Positions 25,804 through 37,590 of a stretch of DNA of 64,000 nucleotides are shown in pieces. The DNA is taken from the NCBI RefSeq assembly GCF_902686445.1, contig NC_062227.1, positions 30,992,777 to 31,056,776 on the forward strand, written 5' to 3'. The position numbers were made by a program, and so were the translations under genes. A model generated the notes under the pieces. It had not been told where the DNA came from and ran no database searches. It was given only the letters and a program-made list of their open reading frames with translations. The stretch is from Sciurus carolinensis. Taxonomy: Eukaryota; Chordata; Mammalia; Rodentia; Sciuridae. How positions within the stretch are numbered: position 1 is the first letter of the stretch; every line of letters begins with the position of its first letter.

Positions 25804-26844
25804 GTAAAAAGAATGTTCAGTTAGAGAAATGCAAGTAGGTGTTTCTCTGAAGGACAAGGTGAAAGGAAATGAAACTCTTATTTATCAGAGTCGACAAAGG
25901 CATCTCCACACTGTTTTCCTCAAAATTATTCTTTACTTCTCCTTTAATGTCACTCCCACAGCTACAAGTTGGGATATAATGAAGTTTTTTCCAGAGCACT
26001 TGCTGAATGAGCCAGAGAATTCTTAGTCACCCAGACAGGGTCTGTACAGTGACTGTGACCATGAGGCATGTCAGGCACTGCAGAAAGTGTGCTCTTAGAC
26101 AGTTATAGCTTGGTACATCCTCTGATTTGGGTTTTTCTTATTGGTCCACAGAGCTTCTATGGCAAGAGCCATCTCTTATGTTCAGTGGATCATGTTTCCT
26201 CCAGAACATTCTCAGAATAGGAAGATCCTATTCCATTGTCCTGCCCAGCAGGCAGCCTTCGTAAGGTGATTCACATAAAGAAAGAGGACAGAAATCTGAA
26301 TCTTTGGCAGTAGCCACAAAATGTCTACCTTGCTACTAAGCTGTCCCAAAATAGCAATGACAGCTGGATAAGTAGGCTTTCAGAATATGCTTCAGATCAC
26401 ACTGTAGAGCTCTTTAGAACCCTGCAAACAGATTTTCTGTATTTCTGTAATGAAACCTGAAATAGCATTCAAGATAGAAATGTCTATTGACTTCCTGGGG
26501 AGCGTAACCAGGAAGTCTCAGGAACCCATTAGAGGGTGTATACATCTCTCAGCACCATGATTGGTGCAGTTCAAACACCTCTAAGCACCAAGTAGGAGCT
26601 CCAAGCTCCATCCTTGTTCCTTATCCTCAAGGGCTGGGGCCATGGCCTATGTCTCTTGGGTCTTCACTGGCTATCACTATGCCACATACATGCAGGTACT
26701 TAATAAACAGCTGGTGATGATGACTTTAAAGAAAATGTAAAGAAGACCCAATTCTTCCCTTCAAGAATTTTTTTTATTTTTAAATCGGGGGAATCCAGAT
26801 TGAGGATAAAGAAATACTAAATGAAAAGCACTGTGGACTTGTAG

Positions 26845-27050
26845 AAAGATTATGGATTTGGGTGGTAGGTCTTCTAGTCTGGCATCCCACTAGTCACTTG
26901 CAAGATTTCTGGTTCTGGGTGAATAATGAAACATCTCTGAGCCTCAGTTTCCTCATCTGTAAAACAGGAGTGGTAAGGATTAACTACTGCCATGGTGCAG
27001 TGCACCTTGCAAAGAATAGAACTTTTATTATTTACAATAGAGGCGATTAA
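26845..27050 (+). repeat. MIR SINE relic
   Basis: The core gagcctcagtttcctcatct then gtaaaacaggagtggtaagg is a clear MIR signature. Confidence 0.75.
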
Positions 27051-28447
27051 AATTATTATTACTCAAAGAAAGGTTCAAGTGTTGTGCTCTGGAATCAAAT
27101 CAGAGGCAAGGCTTCATACAAGGAGATGGTGAGACCTGAAGGGAAAGGGAACTTTAAAAAGTGGGTGAAAAGGAAGAAGGAGATGAATGGCCCAGGCCAA
27201 GAGATGGCACCAAGGTGCTTTTATGGGAAAGGTATTACTATAAGACTATTCTAGGGAATTATGCTTTGGATACTTAAAGAAGAGGGGCAACTCTTCAGGT
27301 ATGGTACCCGAAATACCAGTATTCAGAAGAAAAAAAATCCACATTGAGACATAGTTCCCGATAAAGGAGACCCTATGAAGAACCAGACTGCTGATAACCC
27401 CGTGGTGCCTCCTGTTCATTTTTCTCATATGAGCACGATCTACAAACAGGTCTATGTCTGTAGTGGTGACTTCTAGGATAGATAGGATGACTCTGCCTGT
27501 ACGATCGTGATTGAGAATTTGTGCTATAAATATTGAGTAAAAACCATTGAGAATGATGTGTGCTCATACATCAAGTGTTAGTTCTGGATCCCCATCAGCC
27601 TGGTATTTTTACGCACTAGCAAGCTGCCAGCATTGCAGCCCTAAAATTTGCAGCTTTTACCAAGATCCTATTTTTAAACCCAGACACACACACACCAGTG
27701 CACATAGCGGGTTCCCCAGCACTTGAGGGCAGTGTATGTGTGTGAGGGGGGGATGTGGATAGTTTCCTTGCTACACAGAAGACAAAGGTAACAGTTTCTT
27801 TTTTATTTTTTTTTCCAAATGAAAGTAGTCATTCCGTTTACTCCAAGCAAACCTGAATCGTCTGTCCAAGACAGTGCTGTGTTTTTCTAAACTAAAATGG
27901 AAGAAAAATTAAAGAGGGTAGAAAATGAATGACTGTCAGCATATTTAGAGGTTTATTTGGCTTCCAGGAAAGAGAAGTGGGACTTAAGATCCTGCATGTG
28001 GTTTGAGGACAGACCAGAGGCATCTGTTTTGATTTGAGAATCAAAACTAACCCTAAACTTGTAAACATTCCATATTTTATGTTTCAGAAATTTAGCTTTG
28101 CTAAAATGCACAGAATACATTGTGTTCTTTTGAGTTTCCAGGGACTTAGGAGTATGCATGCCCAGCATAGGACGCTTAGATACAGGGTCTGCATCTATGT
28201 AGTCATTTAAGAAATAATAATTATTTAATGAAATATCATACTCGCTGCCAGTGCAGAGGCTTTCCTAGATTGGTGGATTTGTGCTTGTTTACATGACCTG
28301 TTTGTAGCTCGTCCTGTTTTTTCATAGGCCTCAGCTGCCCCCAGCAGAATCTCGCTTACTTAAATAAATGGCAGCATGTGTAAATACTTGCTGAACACTT
28401 ACTAAGTGCCATACACTGAGTTAAGAGCTGGAAATAAAACTGAATAA

Positions 28448-28797
28448 AGACAGTCCCCAAGTTACCATGGTTCAACTTAGGGTTTTTTGACTTCAGGATG
28501 GTGTGAGAATAATATACATTTACTAGGAAACATATTTTGGAATTTTGAATTTTGCTCTTTTCTGGCCTAGGGATATGTAGTAAGATCCTCTTGTGATGCT
28601 GATCAGTGGCAGCTCCCAGCAGCTCCCAGTCAGCCCCAAAATCACAAGAGAAAGCAACCTGCCCTCTTCAGTGTGCTGTTGGCAAAGCTGGGATGCTCAG
28701 TAGGTCAGGGACATTCAATGCATTTTCAACATGATATTTTCAAGTAGCAGTGGGTACATTGGACATAACCCCATTGTAAGTCAAGGAGCACCTGTGC
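28448..28797. mobile_element. Tigger-like DNA transposon relic
   Basis: It starts cagtccccaagttaccatgg and ends cattgtaagtcaaggagcac; the ends are imperfect inverted repeats. Internal phrases (ttgaattttgctcttttctg, agctcccagtcagcc) fit a mariner-related element. No coding capacity. Confidence 0.65.
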
Positions 28798-28864
28798 AAA
28801 TTCTCCTGCCCTGAAGGATCTAGTAAGCAAGCCATGAGGACACGGCATGAGGAAAGGGCTGCTT

Positions 28865-29075
28865 ACCAGGCAAATTCTGTAACATGCAGCTCAGCAGAGG
28901 TTTCCCAAAGGCTGTGTTGAGCTGAGTCCTGAGGAGCAAGGGGGATTTAACTCAGTGAAGAAGCCAGGAAAGAACATCATAGATGAGAGAACACATGGAA
29001 AGACTCACATAAGAGCACAGGGGTCGGTATACATGGATTATTGTGGCCAGGTTGTGGATGTTTGAGGCAGAGCAC
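28865..29075. repeat. L2-type relic (tentative)
   Basis: cagaggtttcccaaaggctg and ctgagtcctgaggagcaagg resemble the repeat at 6960-7440. Confidence 0.35.
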
Positions 29076-29325
29076 AGTGTGCTTCCTGAGGACCTGTTCC
29101 AGGATCCATGGAGCTGGTTCACTTTGGGTCACATACACTCATGGGAACTAAGGGAAAGGAGCCACGAGAATCTTCCCATCTAATCATGCATGGGTAGAAA
29201 CCTTGGTGGATAATATAGACTGGGTTAATTAGCTTACAATTGGTATAGAGGACATACTTATGCTTTAAAAACACTTTTACATTTTTTATTAAATAGAAGG
29301 TTGTTGAGACCAAAGACAGTCAGGC

Positions 29326-29460
29326 TAGTCTAGGGGGCACACACCTATAATTCCCAGCTACTCTGGAGGCTGAGACAGAAGGATCACTTAAGCCCAGGAG
29401 TTCAGGACCATTCTGTGAAGCACAGTGAGACCCCATCTCAGATAGACAGACACACAGACG
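29326..29460 (+). mobile_element. B1 SINE
   Basis: It reads cacacacctataattcccag, tactctggaggctgagacag and agaccccatctcagatag, a 7SL-derived monomer with an A/GA-rich end. Confidence 0.8.
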
Positions 29461-30309
29461 GGATAAGATGAGACAAAGTGACTTGATCCTAAGCTGCTGG
29501 ATCTCACGGAGATCACTTCTGAAGAAATTGCCTGTTTTAGATATTGTAAAAACAAACTTGAATTCATAACCAGAGAGAATGACTGCCTTGTAAGAACAGA
29601 TAAGAAACCAAGCTTTTATTTAATGCTGTATCATTAACTTTATCTGTTGTACAATCAAGAAAATGAAACAAACAAAGCTAAAAACCTTCTTGATAAACCA
29701 CTGTTTAGAAACACCACTCAGGCATCTACTTGGGGATTGATAAACTATGGATTTGATTTTCACTAATGCAAAGTAGATTTTCAGACCTCAGTGGTATAGC
29801 CCATGTGAAAATGGCAGGTCCTTTTGACATTTTGTCCCTTCTCAAATGACTTTGTATGCAGACTTGAGCTAGGGGTTCTTTGCCAAGGGATCTCTTCCTA
29901 GGTAAGTCAGTTCCACCTGCCAGGAATTTTAGGGAGGCTGGTGAGTGGTGAATTTTGTAAGTGATCTTAGCATTTTATTCCTGCATGAAATGGAAATTAA
30001 CATAGGAAATAATACAGAATAAAGACTTCTTATAAATTTTTAAAAAATTAGTTCCAATATCTGAAGCTTCCAAGTCATTGCAGAATCATAATAGTTGAGA
30101 ATGTACAATTCTCAACCAAATGATCTATTCCACTGGGTTTTTTGACAAGCAACTTATTTTCTAAAAGAATAATAGCTTTCCTCGTATTTTATTTCAATTA
30201 TACTTTTCCCCCATTCTGTTTCCTTTGTTATGTTATGAACTGTTGTCTTGAAACTAAAAAATAAGTATGAGTGGGTATGTGTACTAATGCATTGTTTCCT
30301 AAATCTTAG

Positions 30310-30408
30310 TTGTAGAAAAAATGGACAATGTGACAGGTGGCATGGAGACATCTCGCCAAACCTATGATGACAAGCTCACAGCAGTGGAAAGTGACCTGAA
30401 AAAACTAG
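30310..30408 (+). CDS. COLEC12: COLEC12 exon 4: start of the stalk
   Basis: This 99-nt exon encodes residues 61-94 (VVEKMDNVTGGMETSRQTYD and on to LKKLG), with the first and last codons split. The acceptor is AAATCTTAG. The donor is CTAG/GTAACC, which departs from consensus at +4 to +6 but is the only one that keeps the frame. It is the juxtamembrane, extracellular start of the coiled coil. Heptad-like hydrophobics are visible, and there is one N-glycosylation sequon at Asn67 (NVT). Both borders are phase 1. The next exon follows after a short intron of 755 nt. Confidence 0.96.
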
Positions 30409-31163
30409 GTAACCTGCAAGATGCATGACCCACCCAGTTGCACCTGCTCTCTCTACTTTATATGAACAATGGAAACTTTTTAGAATGGTGCTGCTAGAAT
30501 ATTGCCTTTCTAGAAAATTCCCAGATGGATAAGGCTTTTTTGCATGTTATATGTTGAGTTTGCCATCATGATTTCATTCAAAGACTTTTCATTTGTAAAA
30601 CGACAATTACCAATTTGGGGGTTGAATCCTGCCCCCCAAATTACTATGTGCCAAATTAGATCTGAAGATCCATCCTAACTAAAATGAACCACAAATACCC
30701 TTTATTAAAAATTGTTGGAAAAAAAATTGGTGGGGAAAATGTTTAGTAAATTCCTATTTGAAATGTTTTAAACTGTGTAGAATTATAAAAGTTAATTTAC
30801 AAAATAAAATATTCCCATCTATTTTGTTCCTTGATTTTTGGTTTAATTAAAAACAATACTCGTGGTAATTTAAAAGGTTATTTCCTTCTAAGAATACCCT
30901 GCCCATTGTCCTAGAATCTGGTCAATTCTTCCTCTCTTTGAGAAAAAATTTCACCCAAGTTTATTGGTTGAAGTGCTGAGCACCAGTGCTAATTCCCTAG
31001 GACCCAGTTTTAATAGATATGTGGATTTTTACTAATGCAGAGAAGTCTGTGTATACCACAAATTTTATATCGTCCATACTATTTAAGTATCTTTGGGATC
31101 ACTGACCTTGTCCCAACATTTCTCCGTACCATCAGTCTAAGAAGCAAACATTTCTTTTTCCAG
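30409..31163 (+). other. COLEC12: COLEC12 intron 4
   Basis: A short 755-nt AT-rich intron, GTAACC to TTCCAG, with no recognised repeat. Confidence 0.92.
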
Positions 31164-32210
31164 GGGACCAAACTGGGAAGAAAGCTCTGAGCACCAACTC
31201 AGAACTTTCCACCTTCAGATCAGATATTCTAGATCTTCGTCAACAACTTCACGAGATTACAGAAAAAACCAGTAAGAACAAAGATACGCTGGAGAAGTTA
31301 CAGGCGAGTGGGGATGCGCTGGTGGACAGGCAGAGTCAACTGAAAGAAACTCTTGAAAATAATTCTTTCCTTATCACCACTGTAAACAAAACCCTCCAGG
31401 CATATAACGGCTATGTCACCAATCTGCAACAAGATACCAGTGTGCTCCAGGGCAATCTGCAGAATCAAATGTATTCTCATAACGTGGTCATTATGAACCT
31501 CAACAACTTGAACCTGACCCAGGTACAGCAGAGGAACCTCATTACTAATCTGCAGCGGTCTGTGGATGACACAAGCCAAGCTATCCAGCGAATCAAGAAT
31601 GACTTCCAAAATCTGCAGCAGGTTTTCCTTCAAGCCAAGAAGGACACCGATTGGTTGAAAGAGAAAGTACAGAGCTTGCAGACGCTGGCTGCCAACAACT
31701 CTGCCTTGGCCAAAGCCAACAATGACACCCTGGAGGATATGAACAGCCAGCTCAACTCATTCACAGGTCAGATGGACAACATCACCACTATCTCACAAGC
31801 CAACGAGCAGAACCTGAAAGATCTTCAGGACTTACATAAGGATGCAGAAAATAGAACAGCCATCAAGTTCAGCCAACTTGAGGAACGCTTCCAGCTCTTT
31901 GAGACAGATATTGTGAACATCATTAGTAATATCAGCTACACGGCTCACCACCTGAGGACGCTGACCAGCAATCTGAATGAAGTCAGGACCACTTGCACAG
32001 ATACACTAACCAAACACACGGATGACCTGACCTCCTTGAATAATACACTGGCCAATATCCGTTTGGATTCTGTTTCTCTCAGGATGCAACAAGATATGAT
32101 GAGGTCAAGGTTAGATACTGAAGTGGCCAACTTATCAGTGATTATGGAAGAAATGAAGCTGGTGGACTCCAAGCATGGTCAGCTCATCAAGAATTTTACA
32201 ATACTACAAG
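31164..32210 (+). CDS. COLEC12: COLEC12 exon 5: coiled-coil stalk
   Basis: This single 1,047-nt exon encodes 348 full codons (residues 95-442) plus split Gly94 and Gly443. Translation is continuous: DQTGKKALSTNSELSTFRSD at the start and IKNFTILQG at the end. It is rich in Leu, Gln, Asn and Ser with long heptad-like runs, as expected for the alpha-helical stalk that trimerises the receptor and lifts the lectin head from the membrane. Several N-x-S/T sequons are visible, including Asn159 and Asn168. The acceptor is TTTTTCCAG and the donor GTAAGT. Reading on past the donor gives only intron sequence and a stop at about 32260. An open antisense frame at 31298-31633 is a shadow. The identity is certain. 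Confidence 0.98.
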
Positions 32211-32239
32211 GTAAGTACAGATTTTTATTTGGATTTGTA

Positions 32240-32690
32240 TTAGTAACCTATTGCTCATAACAAATTACCCTGAAACTTGGCAACTTAAAATAATAAGTAT
32301 TTATTATTTCATAGTTTCTGTAAATAAGGAATTCAGGAACAGCTTAGCAGGTTGACCCTGACTATCTTTCATGAGGTCATGGTTAAGGTGTTAGTTAGGT
32401 CTGCAGTCACTTAAAGACTTGACTGGGACTGAGAGTCTGTTTCCAATAGGCTCATTCACATGGCTTTTGACAGGAGGCCTCACCATGGGAAATTGCTCAA
32501 GTGTCTTTATAACATGGCAGCTGGTTGCCTTCAGAGGAAGTGATCCAAGAGAGAAAGCAAGACGGAAGCCACAGTGCTGTTTATGACCAAGCCTCAGAAG
32601 CCACACACTATCACTTGTACCATATTCTGTTCTTTAGAAATAAGTCACTAGGTTCAGCCCACACTCAGGGGAAAGGGAATTAAGTCCCAC
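32240..32690 (+). repeat. ancient mammalian repeat, copy 1
   Basis: Starts 30 nt after the exon 5 donor with ctcataacaaattaccctga and ends agtcactaggttcagcccac. It matches a common old mammalian element whose family name I cannot give with certainty. Confidence 0.55.
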
Positions 32691-33059
32691 ATCTAGAAAA
32701 GAAGTATAACTAAAGACATTCCATTAATTAGTTATTGATGAAAGATTGGTTAATTTGGATTTTCTCAGTACCTGAACTATTTCAATACCAATATAAATGG
32801 AGCTTCTCTGAAAGAAAGATTAATTCTTTAAGATCACACAGCTACCATTAGGGGGTTTCTGTTTCCAAATATCATGAACAGTCGGGTGGTTGGTCATTGC
32901 AATAACTGTAAGGCCATAGAGGATGGGAATGGTTTGACTTCTGTTTAAAATCTGAGTTTTACTGTCATCCATATAAATTGAAAATCCTGGTTAATTGAGG
33001 GACTGTGGTTCCATCAGAAACTGGAGAGATCCATTTCTATGTTCCCTTGAGTTCTTAGA

Positions 33060-33340
33060 ATAACTCATCTTCTGGAGTAAGATTGAGCTTCCCTGTCTCT
33101 TTCTGACTCGTCTGGGGACTGCCCTCAGCAGTGAGGGAGCACCCATGGTTCCTTGCCATGTGTCTGTCTCCTAATATCACGACTGCTTCAGGGTCAGCAA
33201 GGGCATCTCACTCCACTCTGCTGAGATTGAGCCTTAAATAGAGTAGCCTCATCAAGGGAGTGACATCCCATCACCTTTGCCATAGTCTGTGGATTAGAAG
33301 CAAGTCTCAGGTTCCATGCTCAAGGTGAAAGGATTACCCA
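33060..33340 (+). repeat. ancient mammalian repeat, copy 2
   Basis: Shares the 3' end of copy 1: gtgacatcccatcacctttg, ccatagtctgtggattagaa, gcaagtctcaggttcc. Same orientation, 0.6 kb downstream. Confidence 0.5.
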
Positions 33341-34574
33341 ACAGCATGAGTCACTGAAGGGTCCCCTAGAGAGTGAAGTGACCAAACCTGAAGGAGTGGT
33401 CTGGAGGCAGGTCTGGATGACAGATGTCAGGACCCTGTTCAGCAGCTTTGTCAGTGGATGACCCCATAATCCAATATTTATGTGATACAAAACTATACAC
33501 TAGCTCATGGATGATAGAATCATACTGGAGACGATTTGGGAGGTTGGAATAGTAACAATGATGCCAACCAAGTGACATAGATAGGGAACACATGGAAGAT
33601 CTGCTCAGAGGTGGATGAGACCAAGCAGACACATGTTGATGGGGGGGTGTGGCTTAGAGGAAGTGTGCACCAAAAGCCCTGAGAGGATTTAGTTGACAGG
33701 AAGCAATTAAATGTGTCTTCTGGGGAAATGAATATGACTTTTTACTGTATTAATAAAAACACCATCTCCAAAATGAGGAAGATGATATCTCACTGTGTTA
33801 AATAGGCCTGGTTGATAGTGTTTACTTTGGGGGCCCCCTTTAAGAGGGACAGTCACAAGCCCAGCATGCTCAGAAAAATGGGACCCGGATGAGAGGATCT
33901 AGAAACTGTGTGTTGTGAAGAAGTATTGAGGACCTGCAGGAAAACCTGCTTAGTGGGGGACAGGGAAGCCATCTGCAGCAATTTAAAATGTATATGAGTT
34001 CTTGAAAGTGAAAGATTAATAGTTGTTTGTTAGAAGAAGATTTTTTCATTTTATAGAATGTTCTTTATAACAATCATTACCTTAAAAAAAAAAATGACTT
34101 CCCTGAGCAATGTGAGTGCTGCAACTCTGGAGGGACTGAGCAATTTTAAATCAGGAACATGACAGGTGTAAGTCATTCGCTGAAGAAGTGGGCCTTCAAA
34201 GGATAAGGAAGTTTTTCAATGCTTGGTCTTTTCTATTCTTTCTTATCCAAAATTCAGAACAAGGGCAGTTGGCAGCTGATGGGCATCCTCCTAAACTAAG
34301 AACTGTCTCAATGTCCCTTCTAATTGTGATATCTCAGACAACCCTACCAGGGTATTCTGGATGTTTTCTAACTATTAATTCCATGGTTTCATGATTTTAT
34401 TAGCTTAATTGTTAGCTTGTCTTCTGCAAGGACATTTCTGACATATTTAGTTAACGACAGTGTGACTGGTTGGCAAAGTGTATGAAATGCTCACCATTGA
34501 AGATTAGTCCCTGGTTATTTAAGTGAGTTGTCATTTCCATGGTTATGGTTCACTTTATCAGCTAATCTTGTGAG

Positions 34575-34765
34575 AGTGTACAGAGTGCTTTTCACAAACC
34601 ACGCCCGTGCCTCCTGAGGACAACTCTGTGAAAAGGGTACTTACGATGTTGCCAGTTTGTGAATAAAGAAATCAAGGCTTAAAAAGGTTTAAGTAACCTG
34701 CTCAAATTTACACAAATGATAAGTAGTTAAACAGGATTTGCATCTAGGCAGCCTCACACCATTAA
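34575..34765. repeat. MIR/L2-type relic
   Basis: aagaaatcaaggcttaaaaa then taacctgctcaaatttacac matches the MIR core wording. Confidence 0.55.
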
Positions 34766-34839
34766 GCCCAAGGGTAGTCACCGAACGTGTGTGCTCCTTG
34801 GCCACCCCAGCCTATAAAGTCTGGGAGTTGGGATTTTAT

Positions 34840-35055
34840 TCTCAATGTGAGGCAGAGAGTTTAAGCAAGATGTTGACATGATCTGATTGATATTTTTCAA
34901 AGTTCATTCTGGGTGGTGGGGGAAGAGAATTATGGGGGAAATATGGAAGCAGGGTCCACTCGGAGTGTGGACCAGTTGTGGGTGACTTGGAATGGTAGCA
35001 GTGGAGATGGGAGAAGTGAACCTTCATTCAAGACAAGTTTGGAGGTAGATTAAAG
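34840..35055. repeat. L2-type relic (tentative)
   Basis: gatgttgacatgatctgatt, ttcattctgggtggtggggg and tagcagtggagatgggagaa match the repeat class at 6960-7440. Confidence 0.45.
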
Positions 35056-35177
35056 GCTGCCCTGTCCTTAACCTGGCAAGGACTCCCACTCGGGGCTTTG
35101 TTTGTCCTGACTGGTTTCTCTGGCCATGCCCTCTCCAAGGTGAGGCGTCCACAGGTTCAGTGGGCTGGGAATGTTCC

Positions 35178-35247
35178 GAGTGGCTTCAGCCTGCTCTTCT
35201 TAAAGAGACGGCGAGTGGCTTCAGCCTGCACTTCTTAAAGAGATGGC
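35178..35247. repeat. 35-bp tandem duplication, two copies
   Basis: 35178-35212 and 35213-35247 are head-to-tail copies differing at 2 of 35 positions. Each starts gagtggcttcagcctgc and ends taaagaga(c/t)ggc. Confidence 0.9.
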
Positions 35248-35619
35248 TGTTTTAGGCAGCTGAACTCAGGGCTTCATTAAGGGCAAGTCAGTCAGAATTT
35301 CCTGGAAAGCATCAGAATATTTTTGAATCTTGCAGAGGGAAAGCCCACATGAGCCAGTGCTAATCCATCCTGCTTCACCCTGTTTTATCCATCTTTTCCT
35401 CATCCTCAGAGATGAGCTGTGCATGTGCAGAAAGAGGAAAGGTGCTAGGGATGAAGAAGCAAGGAAGGAAGTATCCGAAGCCAAATGATAGCTGGAAATC
35501 AGTGGTCAGTAGCAGGTTGAAACCTGACAACAGTTATCTCTATGTCAATAAACCAAAAAACATTAAGAAACCTTTTTATTGCTTTTACAAATAGCATAAA
35601 GACTTTTGGGACTTTTCGT

Positions 35620-35822
35620 TGTGTTTTTTGTTACAGGGGGGTTGAACCTAGGAGTGTTTAACCATTGAACCACATCCCAACCCTTTTTAGTTATTATTTG
35701 GAGACAGTTTTGTTAAGTTGCTGAGGACCTTGCTAAGTTGCCAAGGCTTGGCCTCAAACTTTTGATCCTCCAGCCTCAGCCTCCCGAGTTGCTGGAATTA
35801 TAGGTGTACACCACTGAGCCTA
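35620..35822 (-). mobile_element. B1-dID dimeric SINE, antisense
   Basis: ID half (ggttgaacctaggagtgttt to ccacatcccaaccc) followed by B1 half (ttggagacagttttgttaag to gtgtacaccactgagcc). Confidence 0.85.
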
Positions 35823-36103
35823 ACCCACCCAGTTTTATCCTAAGTATGTGTGCATCCTTTGCACAACCCAGCATTTCCCTCTCTGTTCTTCTAATAAGCT
35901 TTAATGGGTAAGACATCAGTCAGAACTAGGTTTGGGTACCAAGTTCCTCGTTCTCTCTGTGTCTCAGTTTCCTCCTCTTTGTGTGCCTTTTAGGGTTTCA
36001 AGGACTCAGGAAGACCATATAAAGTACTGAGTGCCGCGCTGAGTGTGGGGTTAGCATAACACCCTGGAGTGGACAAGTTCCGTTCCTTTTAAAGTTTCCT
36101 TTT

Positions 36104-36187
36104 TGGAATTAGGGATGGAGTTCAGTGGTAGAGCACTTGCCTAGCATGTCAGAGGCCCTGAGTTTGATCCCTAGCACTGCAAAAAAT
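36104..36187 (+). mobile_element. ID SINE
   Basis: attagggatggagttcagtg, gtagagcacttgcctagcat and gagtttgatccctagcactg, with a short A tail. Confidence 0.85.
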
Positions 36188-36389
36188 TAAAGATTTCTCA
36201 CCTGCTATAGCTGCAGCCAATATGTTTTAGTGGAAAACAAAACACAGGTTCAGGTGCTTAAGGAATAAAATCATGCAGATTGGGTTAAGGCTGATTCTGC
36301 TGGCTTCCGGTGTCCCATCCTGGAGATAAATCAAACTCAAGTGCTGTCTTGAGTGAATCAAAACAAGTGTTTTGTTCAGTCCACATTTA

Positions 36390-36560
36390 TGGGGTCTTTG
36401 CAATATGCCAATCACACTGCTTGACAAATTGTCTACTTTTATGGTTGCATCTCTTTAAGGTGGGAATTATTAGCATTCCCCATTTGCAGGAGAGGTAACC
36501 AAGGCACAGAGAGCCCAAGTAACTTAGCCAAGGTCAAACAGCTGGCAAATGGCAAACCCA
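36390..36560. repeat. MIR/L2-type relic
   Basis: ccccatttgcaggagaggta, aggcacagagagcccaagta and gccaaggtcaaacagctgg form a MIR-type core. Confidence 0.6.
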
Positions 36561-37079
36561 TACCCAAACCCTTCGTGCCTTGTACTGACCCAAGAGAAGG
36601 GACAGCGTGTTTGGGGAGATTAAAATGACAGAAAGTTTATTTTCAAAAGTGCAGTCAGCTAAGGCTTCAGTAAGCATTGACAGTTGAGCTGAGTCTTGAA
36701 AGATACATAGGAAGGTTGGAAGGACAGGGACCAAAACAAAGTGCAAGGAATATTGGGTAGGGGGCCTTGGTGTCTCCCATAGCCAAGGGTGTGGACCCTT
36801 ATTCCACATGTCCTAGGCAAGACTTCATCTCTAGGGATCCTTGAGAAGAACCAGTGGAAGACAGAAGCTGGCCATGGCCAGTTAGTGAGAAACAATGGTT
36901 TAAATACACCCTCTCTGTGAACAAGGAGCTTTCCTGACTTTCCAAAGATGACTTTCTTAAGCTTGGGGGTCAAGAATCAAGTTATTCTTCAAAATGGTTG
37001 CCAAGTATTATCTTAAATTTTAAAAATGTGTATATTCTTTTTTATCTCACTGAAGCAGTGTTACAGGATACTATAAATT

Positions 37080-37332
37080 AGATCTGGAAAGTCCCCAAAA
37101 GACCCATGTATTAAAGTCTTGGTCCTTAGCTTGGTACTATTGAAAGATGATAGAACTTTCAAGAAGTGTGACCTCCTGGTCTTTAGGTCATTAGGGGTGT
37201 GCCCTCAAGGGACTGGGACACCAGTCTCTTCCTGTCTTCATGTTCTGGTCATGAGGTAAGGCTGGGGAGATAGCTCAGTTGATAGAGTGTTTGCCTCGCA
37301 AGCACAAGGCCCTGGGTTCAATCCCCAGTACT

Positions 37333-37382
<50 letters not shown>

Positions 37383-37590
37383 GTGGTCATGAGATAAATA
37401 GTTCACTCCACCATTTCTTCCCAGCTCTCACGTTTCCCTTGCCTAGTGGCTTTACCCAAAGCAATGAAACCAATAGGTCATGGACTGAAACCTCTGAAAC
37501 TGTAAGCCAAAATAAACCTTTCCTCTTTTTACATTAATTATCTCAGGTATTTTGCTATAGCAACAAACATAGGTGTTTAATAAATGTTTG
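37080..37590 (+). mobile_element. MaLR-type LTR, interrupted by an ID
   Basis: Left part 37080-37256 (cccaaaagacccatgtatta to tcttcatgttctggtcatga) and right part 37380-37590 (aagccaaaataaacctttcc, attatctcaggtattttgct) join into one LTR of the MaLR type. No internal region adjoins it. Confidence 0.7.
37259..37378 (+). mobile_element. ID SINE with 44-A tail
   Basis: ggctggggagatagctcagt, tttgcctcgcaagcacaagg and gggttcaatccccagtactg, followed by an unbroken run of 44 A (37335-37378). The imperfect direct repeat ggtcatgaggta / ggtcatgagata flanks it. The clean tail argues for a recent insertion. Confidence 0.93.

Larger units (their letters stand above)
22734..30309 (+). other. COLEC12: COLEC12 intron 3
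   Basis: A 7.6-kb intron, GTAAGT to CTTAG. It contains a Tigger/MER2-type element near its start, an L2 3' end (24990-25295), a MIR (26845-27050), a second Tigger-like element (28448-28797) and a B1 (29326-29460). No further exon candidate was seen. Confidence 0.9.

Noticed and set aside
31298..31633. Antisense 111-codon frame over the stalk exon
   Set aside because: It is a shadow of COLEC12 exon 5 coding sequence.
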